NCBI GenBank assembly: GCA_001780825.1
Contig: MFIX01000140.1
Coordinates: 50,655-63,763 of the forward strand
Reading direction: 5' to 3'
Source: Candidatus Glassbacteria bacterium RIFCSPLOWO2_12_FULL_58_11
GTDB taxonomy: Bacteria; Gemmatimonadota; Glassbacteria; GWA2-58-10
Length of the DNA stretch: 13,109 bases
The notes beneath the pieces were generated by a model that made no database searches, was not told the origin of the DNA, and saw only the letters and a list, made by a program, of their open reading frames with translations. Below, in pieces: positions 7,181 to 13,109 of this stretch (position 1 is its first letter; the number at the start of each line of letters is the position of its first letter). The translations under genes and the position numbers were made by a program.

Positions 7181-8258
7181 GGGTAACCAGGATTAAAAGC
7201 TCGAACAGCAACATCGCTGTCGCCAGATGCGTGACCGCCAGGATTGCCGGCACTTGGAGCAGCAGGGTCAATACGCCAAGAATCAGTTGCAGCACAATTA
7301 AGGCGGCCAGGCTTCTCAGACCCAGCCGCGCCCTTTCGCCCACCCGTATGCGCAGGGACAGAACCACCAGATAGATTACCAGGCCGGCCGCGGCAAAAGC
7401 CCACCAGCGGTGGATAAACTGGAGCAGCAACTTGTTGTAGAGCAGGTTGGCGAGACCCGGCTTATACGCCGCGGACCAAAGGAGATTAAGCGGCGGGATC
7501 AGGTAATCCCCGATCAGGGGCCAGGTGTTCAGATGAAAGCCGGCCTGGGTCCCGGCCACCATCCCGCCGGTAAGCACCTGCGTGAACACGACTACACCGG
7601 CGACCAAGCCGGTCCGGGTGAATGTCCTGTTTTTCGGATTACTTTGCAAACTGCCCGGGTATAGAATAGCCAGCCCGGTCCAGAAAAGAATGGCGAAGAA
7701 AATGAAAGCGACGCCGAGATGCACGGTAACCAGGGCCGCCGGGAGATCGTATTTAACCACCATGCCGCCCAGGATCGCCTGGGTCAGCAGAAGGCAGAGG
7801 GCAAAAACCATCAGCAGGCCGTATTTCTTTCGCGCCTCCGTGTCCCGCAGCACCTTGATAAACACCCAGAGGAACAGCAGGCCGAACAAGGCGGCCACGA
7901 AACGGTGGCAATATTCGGTCCAGAACATAACTTTGAACTGCCCGGCGGGGATCGCGCCGGTCTCGGGGTTCGCCTCCAGTCCCTGGACCTCCACGCCGAT
8001 AATTTCCCGGTGATAGGTCTTGTAAACCGCCTCCCAGCTTTGCTCGCTGAGCGGCGGCAGCAAGCTGCCGTTGATCAGCGGCCACTCGGGGATGGAAAGC
8101 CCCGAGCCGCTCAGACGCACCGCGCCTCCGACAATCACCAGGAGAAAGACAAACTGGCTTAGAATAATGAACCAGCGTCCGAGTTTCCGGTCTATCGCTC
8201 CGCCATTGCCGGCGCTCCCGGCAACAGCAGGCTGATCGTTTCTGTTTTCAGCCATCAT
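7146..8258 (-). CDS. ctaA: Heme A synthase (COX15/CtaA)
   Basis: CtaA oxidises the C8 methyl of heme O to a formyl group, giving heme A for the oxidase. The 370-residue product has eight predicted helices arranged as two similar halves. The paired repeats GGAVRLSGSGLSIPEWP (44-60) and GGMVAGTQAGFHLNTWP (231-247) show this. Four conserved histidines that bind heme are visible: His118 (EYCHRF), His180 (VTVHLG), His283 (FIHRWW) and His344 (VTHLATA). The first extracytoplasmic loop (about 60-110) is longer than in Bacillus CtaA. It lacks the regulatory cysteine pair, with Ile at both aligned positions (GLSIPEWPLING), so this is a Cys-less type. GGAG lies three bases before the first ATG and six before the second, so Met2 may be the true start. 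The gene begins 11 bases after coxA. Confidence 0.95.
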   Translation of the reverse strand: MMAENRNDQPAVAGSAGNGGAIDRKLGRWFIILSQFVFLLVIVGGAVRLSGSGLSIPEWPLINGSLLPPLSEQSWEAVYKTYHREIIGVEVQGLEANPETGAIPAGQFKVMFWTEYCHRFVAALFGLLFLWVFIKVLRDTEARKKYGLLMVFALCLLLTQAILGGMVVKYDLPAALVTVHLGVAFIFFAILFWTGLAILYPGSLQSNPKNRTFTRTGLVAGVVVFTQVLTGGMVAGTQAGFHLNTWPLIGDYLIPPLNLLWSAAYKPGLANLLYNKLLLQFIHRWWAFAAAGLVIYLVVLSLRIRVGERARLGLRSLAALIVLQLILGVLTLLLQVPAILAVTHLATAMLLFELLILVTHEFRYHEIQPV

Positions 8259-8269
8259 TTACTCCCACG

Positions 8270-9865
8270 CTACTCGATTGTTGGGATTTTGAGGAAATTA
8301 TACTCCGGCGGCGGCGAGGATACCTTCCAGTCCAGAGTATTCTGAACGTGATTGATCTGCCAGGGATCCGCGGGCAGAGTGCCTTTTTTAAAGAAGGCGG
8401 TCTTCAGCACATCGAAAACGAAAATCAAGCCGGCGGCAAGCATTAACAGATAGCCGGCCGAGGAAAGCTCGTTAAGCGATTGAAATTCCGGCCGGTAAGT
8501 GAATACTCTCCGGGCCATGCCCTGGATGCCCATGATATGCATCGGGAAAAAGGTCACGTTCATGCCGACAAAAAATAACCAGAAGACCCAGGTGCCGAGT
8601 TTTTCGCTCAGGAAACGGCCCGACATCTTGGGGAACCAGTAGTACATCCCGGCAAACATCGACATGATCGAGCCGCCGACCAGCACGTAATGGAAATGGG
8701 CCACCACGAAATAGGTATCGGTGACCTGGTAATCTACCGGGACATTGGCCAGCAGGATGCCGCTCATCCCGCCGATCACGAAAAGGAAGATAAACCCCAG
8801 GCCGAATTTCATCGGGGTGGTGAAGCGGATACTGCCCCCCCAGATCGTGGCCAGCCAACTGAATATCTTTATCCCGGTGGGTACCGCGATCACCATTGAC
8901 ATGTAACTGAAAAATATCTGCAGCGAGGGCGGGATCCCGGCGACAAACATGTGATGCGCCCAGACCATGTAGCCGATAATGCCGATCAGCATGATGGCGA
9001 AAACCATCCCCTTGTAACCGAATATCTTCTTTTCAGCGAACGAGGCCAGCACGTGGGAGATCACGCCGAAACCCGGCAGAACCATAATATACACCGCCGG
9101 ATGGGAGTAAAACCAGAACAGGTGTTGGTAGAGCAGCGGATCGCCGCCCTTGGCCACGGTCAGAAAACTGGTGCCGAATACCCGGTCGGCAAGCAGCATG
9201 GCCAGAGCTGAGCTCAGCACCGGCGTGGCGACCAGGATCAGGGTGGCGTTGATAAACCAGGCCCAGACAAAAAGGGGCATCTTGAACCAGCGGAGCCCCG
9301 GGGCGCGAAGGTTAGCGACCGTGACAATAAAATTAATCGCGCCGAGGATCGAGGACAGGCCGATGAAAATTATCCCCATCAGCCACATATCCACCCCCGG
9401 GCCGGCGGAAAAAGCGGCCAGCGAGAGCGGCGGATAAGCGGTCCAGCCGGTCTGGATCGCCCCGCCGACGACAAAGAAGCTGCCGAACATCAGCGCGGTG
9501 GCCGGTACGGCGAGCCAGAACGCGAACGCGTTTAATCGTGGGAATGCCATGTCGCGCGCGCCGATCAGCAAGGGCACGAAATAGTTGCCCAGGCCGGTCC
9601 AGGCAGGGATGATCACGAAAAAGATCATCAGGGTGGCGTGCATTGAAACCATCTGGTTGTAGAACTCCGGCGTGACCAGGCCGCTGTCCGGTTTCGTGAG
9701 CTGGGCCCGGATCACCCCGGCGAATCCGCCGCCGACAATGGCCATGACAATCGCGAACCAGAGATACATGATCCCGATTTTTTTGTGGTCGCCGGTGACA
9801 AACCAGTCCAGCTTGTTCAGCCATGAGGACTTATAAGCCGTTGCTGCCGCAGCCGCTTCACTCAT
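8270..9865 (-). CDS. ctaD: Cytochrome c oxidase subunit I, A2-type heme-copper oxidase
   Basis: This is the catalytic subunit that reduces O2 to water and pumps protons; 531 residues, about twelve helices. Metal ligands are in place: His76 and His392 for the low-spin heme, His390 for the high-spin heme, and His255, His304 and His305 for CuB. Tyr259 is positioned for the His-Tyr crosslink (WFYSHPAVYIMVLPG). D-channel Asp105 (IGARDMAFPRLN) and K-channel Lys333 (VPTGIKIFSW) are present. The helix-VI glutamate of A1 oxidases (HPEVYI) is Ala257 here, preceded by Tyr253-Ser254. This is the signature of the A2 subfamily, known from Rhodothermus and Thermus-like caa3 enzymes. The C-terminus is short, with no subunit III fusion. 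The start overlaps the coxB stop by four bases (ATGA). Confidence 0.97.
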   Translation of the reverse strand: MSEAAAAATAYKSSWLNKLDWFVTGDHKKIGIMYLWFAIVMAIVGGGFAGVIRAQLTKPDSGLVTPEFYNQMVSMHATLMIFFVIIPAWTGLGNYFVPLLIGARDMAFPRLNAFAFWLAVPATALMFGSFFVVGGAIQTGWTAYPPLSLAAFSAGPGVDMWLMGIIFIGLSSILGAINFIVTVANLRAPGLRWFKMPLFVWAWFINATLILVATPVLSSALAMLLADRVFGTSFLTVAKGGDPLLYQHLFWFYSHPAVYIMVLPGFGVISHVLASFAEKKIFGYKGMVFAIMLIGIIGYMVWAHHMFVAGIPPSLQIFFSYMSMVIAVPTGIKIFSWLATIWGGSIRFTTPMKFGLGFIFLFVIGGMSGILLANVPVDYQVTDTYFVVAHFHYVLVGGSIMSMFAGMYYWFPKMSGRFLSEKLGTWVFWLFFVGMNVTFFPMHIMGIQGMARRVFTYRPEFQSLNELSSAGYLLMLAAGLIFVFDVLKTAFFKKGTLPADPWQINHVQNTLDWKVSSPPPEYNFLKIPTIE

Positions 9866-10632
9866 TTGGTTTCAGCGCTCCCTGAAGTCTGCAAGTTGTT
9901 GGTGCTGTCCGCGGGGGCATTTTTCTCCGCGAGCTTTTGCTTGACCCACTGCTCGAACTCCTCCTGCGAAACCACACTGACATCGATCAACATCTCCGCA
10001 TGCAGCGGACCGCAGAGCTCGGCGCACTGCCCCTTGTAATTCCCCTTTACCGCCTTGAACCAGGTTTCCACGATCCTTCCGGGCAACAGGTCCCTTTTGA
10101 TTCCGAAAGCCGGCACCCACCAGGAATGGATGACATCCACGCTGGTTCCGAGAAGAGTGATCACCTTGTCCTCGGGCACCACCAGGGGCTGTTCGGAAAT
10201 CGTGATCCCGTACTCCGGATAATGGTACTTCCAGAGGAAGCGCTGGGCGGTAACCTCGACCTGCATGTCGCTTTCAGGCGAATAGTTGATCCGCCCGATC
10301 AGGCCGTAAGTCGAGACTGCCACGAAAACCAGGGTTATCGCCGGGGCGATAGTCCAGGCGATCTCGAGCTTCGGATTGTCGTGGAACTTGGCCGGCTCGC
10401 GCCCGGGCTTCTTGCGGAAGCGCAGGATCACATAAATGAGCAAACCCTCGGCGATAAACAGGAAGGGCAGGATCAGGTACAGGGTGAAATAGAAACTGTG
10501 CCGGACCTCATGCGCCAGCGGGGTCGCCGGATTTTGCAGCCAATTGGTGATATCTCCCGGATGGCCTCCAGAACAGCCCGACAGAAAGAGCGCGGCCAAC
10601 CCCAGGAAAAGGAAAATGCTTTTCGTTTTCAT
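9862..10632 (-). CDS. ctaC: Cytochrome c oxidase subunit II (CuA lipoprotein, no fused cytochrome c)
   Basis: Subunit II accepts electrons from cytochrome c at the dinuclear CuA centre. The 256-residue product begins with a lipoprotein signal (lipobox LSGC, Cys20), then two membrane helices at about 47-70 and 92-113, and a cupredoxin domain. CuA ligands are His169 (DVIHSWWVPAFG), Cys203, Glu205, Cys207, His211 and Met214 (GQCAELCGPLHAEM). The aromatic electron-entry patch RFLWKYHYPEYG sits at 131-142. After the CuA domain only a polar tail of about 35 residues remains, so the fused C-terminal heme c domain of classical caa3 enzymes is absent. A separate anchored di-heme cytochrome gene lies 39 bases upstream and could fill that role. 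No clear ribosome-binding site is seen. Confidence 0.96.
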   Translation of the reverse strand: MKTKSIFLFLGLAALFLSGCSGGHPGDITNWLQNPATPLAHEVRHSFYFTLYLILPFLFIAEGLLIYVILRFRKKPGREPAKFHDNPKLEIAWTIAPAITLVFVAVSTYGLIGRINYSPESDMQVEVTAQRFLWKYHYPEYGITISEQPLVVPEDKVITLLGTSVDVIHSWWVPAFGIKRDLLPGRIVETWFKAVKGNYKGQCAELCGPLHAEMLIDVSVVSQEEFEQWVKQKLAEKNAPADSTNNLQTSGSAETK

Positions 10633-10671
10633 AAAATTTTCGATTCGCGGTGAAATTCCAATAGTACAATA

Positions 10672-11685
10672 CTATCTTTTAGCTGGCGATTTCAAGGCCT
10701 GATACAACTCCGTTGTCTCAGCGGCGCTCAGATTGCCGAACCGGTGACCAGCCACGCCGCGGATCCCCTGCGCCAGGAACGCGCCGAACGAATCCAGGCT
10801 TTCCATAATCCGTGGATCGGCCTCATCAAGCGCAACCGTCGGGAAATACAGCGCGCCCGCGGGCAGGAGATCTGCGCTCCGCACCATCCCGGCCCCGGTC
10901 TCGCCGTGGCAGCCCGCGCAGTTCAAGGTGAACACCGGCGAATTCAGGCTCTCCGGCCGGGCCTCTTTCAGGCGTGCGGGGCCTTGCGCGAGCAGGCGGC
11001 TGACCGCGAAATCGAGCGGCAGGACCGGCCCGGTTTTAGCCGGCGCCGGAGTCGGAACAGCCGCTTTAGCTTCCGCGCTCGTGTCTTTGGGGGCTTCGGC
11101 TTTCGCCGCCGCGCCGGTATCAGGCTGTGTCGCGGCGGCTGCAGCGGGAGCCGCGGTTTGCCCGCCCTCGACCACTGGCAAGGCGTCCACAAGCTCCTGA
11201 GGGTCATCCGGAGGGTTCGGGACCAAGGTCCTGATAAAGTGTACCACGGCGAACCGCTGCTTCTCGGTGAGGAAGCTGAACGAGGCCATCGAGGTACCGG
11301 GGCTGCCATTGGAAACCGTCTGATAGATCTGCAGGGGCGAGGCGCCGAACTTGAGCTTCTCCTGTCTGAAATTACGCGGCGGAGGATTGAGGCCCACGCT
11401 CTTGGGACCATCCCCGGCCCCACTGGCACCGTGGCAGGAGGCACAGTTCAAGGTAAAAAGCTCCCTTCCCTCTTCGACCAGGGAGTCGGTCGGGATTCTG
11501 AGCAGGCGCAGGTCGGCCGGTTTGGCTTTCTCCACCGCGGCCCCGCTCTCGGGCAGCGGCTCGTATTTGCCTATATATCTCCCCTTTTCGAACCCCAGGC
11601 TGAATGCCCGGTACACCAGGTAGATCGCCAGGGCGAGGAAGAAGATATACAGTACGGGGAGTAATTTATCTTTAAGCTCAGACAT
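10672..11685 (-). CDS. Membrane-anchored di-heme cytochrome c
   Basis: The 337-residue product has one N-terminal helix (8-25) that stays as an anchor. A first cytochrome c domain follows with CASCH at 81-85 and Met133 (GSPGTSMASF) as likely axial ligand. Next is an Ala/Pro/Lys-rich linker (about 175-220), then a second domain with CAGCH at 256-260. In the second domain the position matching Met133 is Gly313, next to His314 (GVAGHRFGNLS), so the distal ligand is unclear. The gene starts inside the end of actF (8-base overlap) and ends 39 bases before coxB, which puts it exactly at the ACIII/oxidase boundary. I infer that it shuttles electrons from ACIII to CuA in place of a fused heme c domain. 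It could also be counted as an extra ACIII subunit. Confidence 0.9.
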   Translation of the reverse strand: MSELKDKLLPVLYIFFLALAIYLVYRAFSLGFEKGRYIGKYEPLPESGAAVEKAKPADLRLLRIPTDSLVEEGRELFTLNCASCHGASGAGDGPKSVGLNPPPRNFRQEKLKFGASPLQIYQTVSNGSPGTSMASFSFLTEKQRFAVVHFIRTLVPNPPDDPQELVDALPVVEGGQTAAPAAAAATQPDTGAAAKAEAPKDTSAEAKAAVPTPAPAKTGPVLPLDFAVSRLLAQGPARLKEARPESLNSPVFTLNCAGCHGETGAGMVRSADLLPAGALYFPTVALDEADPRIMESLDSFGAFLAQGIRGVAGHRFGNLSAAETTELYQALKSPAKR

Positions 11686-12874
11686 GCAGGTACCTGCCCT
11701 TCAGGCATTCATCCAGCTTCGGATCATTCACCGCCACCAACGAGTGTTTCTTGTAGAAGCGGAGGACGCTCAATCCGAATAGACCGGCGAAACCCAGGAA
11801 AACGCCGATCTCCATCCAGCTCACCAGCACCAGGCGCTCGGAGAAAACCGGCGCTACGATCCAGTAGAGATCCAACCATTGTCCCAACAATACAGCCAAC
11901 GAAACCAGGACGATAACTGTTTCACTCTTCCGGCAACGGTCCGGCATCAGCACGACAAAGGGGATGATCCATTTCAGCAGCGGGAGCAGGATGAAGATAT
12001 AACCCCAGCCGCCGGCCGAGCGTTTCATCATGTATCCGATCTCGACCGGCAGGTTGGCGTACCAGATCAGCATGTACTGGGAAAACCCGATATAGATCAT
12101 GAACACGCTGAAAGCCATCATCCAGGTGGCCATGTCCCGCAGGTGGTAATCCTTGACCGCCTCGCGCAGATAACCGGCCCGGCGCAGATAGACCACCAGG
12201 ATACTGGTCGTGGCATAGCCGCTCAGGAACAGCCCGCTGAAAATATAGACCGGGAAGATGGTGGAGTACCAGGACTCCTCGAGGCTCATCAGCAGATCGA
12301 ATGAGGTAAAAGTGATGGTCAGGGCGAAGAGCAGCAGAAAGACCGGACCCATTGTCCGGTTACGCCGGTAGAGGGCGACATCGCCGCTTATATCTTGTTT
12401 GACCGACCGGCGCACCAGCCCCATGCCGATCCAGATCCAGATGCCGTAGCAGAGAAGCTGGCGGCCGATTACAAAAGTCCGGTTGAGATAAATGTGCTTT
12501 TCATGCCAGAGGTGCACGTGGGTCGGCACGGCCCACTGATAGAGCACCGGTATGCAGATAATCAAGGCCAGCGAAAGGACCAGAGACACCGGCAGGTATG
12601 CCGATAGCCCCTCGGCCACCCGGCGCACTGTCACCGACCAGGTGGAATCGGTGGCGTAGTGGATCGCGGTCAAAACGATCCCGGCCACTCCGATAGCCAG
12701 GAAAAAGAAATAATCGATCAGGAAGTTATACCAGGCCCGGGTCGGATCGATAGCCAGTCCGGCCAGAAATACGATCAGGCCTAACGCGGCCAGCGCGGCC
12801 AGTACAATCTCCGGTTTCCTGCCGACTTTCAGCGGCCCCGGATCGCTCAGCCTGACTGTTTCCTGTTCGTGCAT
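11678..12874 (-). CDS. actF: Alternative Complex III membrane subunit ActF
   Basis: ActF is one of the two NrfD/PsrC-like integral membrane subunits of Alternative Complex III, the quinol:cytochrome c oxidoreductase that replaces bc1. The 398-residue product has about ten hydrophobic helices. Recognisable family stretches are TFTSFDLLMSLEESWYSTIF (188-207), FSQYMLIWYANLPVE (264-278) and a C-terminal NDPKLDECLKGRYLHV. Asp193 and Glu277 are buried polar residues of the kind proposed for proton transfer in ACIII. The N-terminus is short and polar. The 3' end overlaps the di-heme cytochrome gene by 8 bases, and the actE-like gene ends 66 bases upstream. A small 7-bp hairpin at 12910-12927 (stem CAGCC/GGCTG) sits in that gap. 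Confidence 0.93.
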   Translation of the reverse strand: MHEQETVRLSDPGPLKVGRKPEIVLAALAALGLIVFLAGLAIDPTRAWYNFLIDYFFFLAIGVAGIVLTAIHYATDSTWSVTVRRVAEGLSAYLPVSLVLSLALIICIPVLYQWAVPTHVHLWHEKHIYLNRTFVIGRQLLCYGIWIWIGMGLVRRSVKQDISGDVALYRRNRTMGPVFLLLFALTITFTSFDLLMSLEESWYSTIFPVYIFSGLFLSGYATTSILVVYLRRAGYLREAVKDYHLRDMATWMMAFSVFMIYIGFSQYMLIWYANLPVEIGYMMKRSAGGWGYIFILLPLLKWIIPFVVLMPDRCRKSETVIVLVSLAVLLGQWLDLYWIVAPVFSERLVLVSWMEIGVFLGFAGLFGLSVLRFYKKHSLVAVNDPKLDECLKGRYLHV

Positions 12875-12940
12875 TTTCGGTTTCCGTACGCCTGGTTGGA
12901 GTTCTCTACGGCAGCCATCCGGCTGTCCATTAAGAGGTTT

Positions 12941-13109
12941 TTATTTTTTTGCACTGTCGCCGAGCAGTATCAAATCTTCGGGAGTCGGGTTTTCGGCCCG
13001 CTGGATAGCCCTCAGGTAGTGAATAATCGCCCAGCGGGTTGTCGGATCGATCGAGGTCTTATAAGAGGGCATGTTTCCCTGCCCGTTAGTAATCAGGTGA
13101 TAAATCCGG
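12941..13109 (-). CDS. actE: Cytochrome c, ActE-type ACIII subunit (partial, C-terminal 55 residues)
   Basis: The frame enters from the right edge and stops at TAA (12941-12943). The 55 visible residues contain NGQGNMPSYKTSIDPTTRWA, the Met-ligand loop of a mono-heme cytochrome c domain, then the closing helix IIHYLRAIQRAE and a short tail. The CxxCH motif lies outside the window. A cytochrome c directly upstream of actF is the usual place of ActE, the peripheral mono-heme subunit of ACIII that passes electrons on. The identification rests on position plus this C-terminal pattern. Another small cytochrome c is possible. Confidence 0.8.
   Translation of the reverse strand, partial: RIYHLITNGQGNMPSYKTSIDPTTRWAIIHYLRAIQRAENPTPEDLILLGDSAKK

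Noticed and set aside
9937..10653. 238-codon plus-strand open frame opposite coxB
   Set aside because: The opposite strand encodes complete subunit II with all CuA ligands. This frame is a shadow with no recognisable motif.
10744..11664. 306-codon plus-strand open frame opposite the di-heme cytochrome
   Set aside because: The minus strand has two CxxCH motifs in the expected layout. The plus frame reads as low-complexity Arg/Gly sequence.

Overview
The window is a dense bacterial operon region of roughly 55-60% G+C. Every recognisable gene lies on the minus strand except one small membrane protein at 2666-3142. Its core is an aerobic respiratory locus that reads from the right edge leftward. 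It contains the end of an ActE-type cytochrome c, ActF (membrane subunit of Alternative Complex III), a membrane-anchored di-heme cytochrome c, cytochrome c oxidase subunits II and I, heme A synthase, heme O synthase, the Cox11/CtaG copper chaperone, a 52-residue single-helix protein, and oxidase subunit III. Most junctions overlap or are only a few bases wide, so 13109 to about 4488 probably behaves as one operon. The exception is a 290-base gap between ctaB and ctaG that holds a G/C-rich hairpin repeat.

The genes form a pathway. ACIII (ActE, ActF and subunits beyond the right edge) oxidises menaquinol or another quinol. Electrons pass through c-type hemes, plausibly including the anchored di-heme protein, to CuA in subunit II and then to the heme-copper centre in subunit I. 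CtaB and CtaA convert heme B to heme O to heme A for that centre, and CtaG delivers CuB. Subunit I lacks the helix-VI glutamate and carries a Tyr-Ser pair, so it is an A2-type oxidase like Rhodothermus caa3. Subunit II has no fused cytochrome c domain.

To the left of the oxidase, 4295-4487 is an intergenic gap holding a good sigma70-like promoter (TTGATT, 17 bp, TATAAT). This drives a fatty-acid desaturase (about 3287-4294) with three histidine boxes. The desaturase converges on the lone plus-strand gene, a 158-residue protein with one N-terminal helix. Divergent from that gene is a DUF4159 secreted protein, followed by a large DUF4175-like membrane/coiled-coil protein that runs off the left edge. 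This DUF4159/DUF4175 pair is typical of MoxR/BatA-type clusters.

The combination (ACIII next to an A2 oxidase, DUF4159 beside a DUF4175-like gene, no recognisable mobile genes) suggests a Gram-negative aerobe of the FCB group or a related lineage, such as Gemmatimonadota, Rhodothermota, KSB1 or Zixibacteria. That assignment is an inference from gene content, not a phylogenetic result. No tRNA, rRNA, CRISPR array or transposase was seen.
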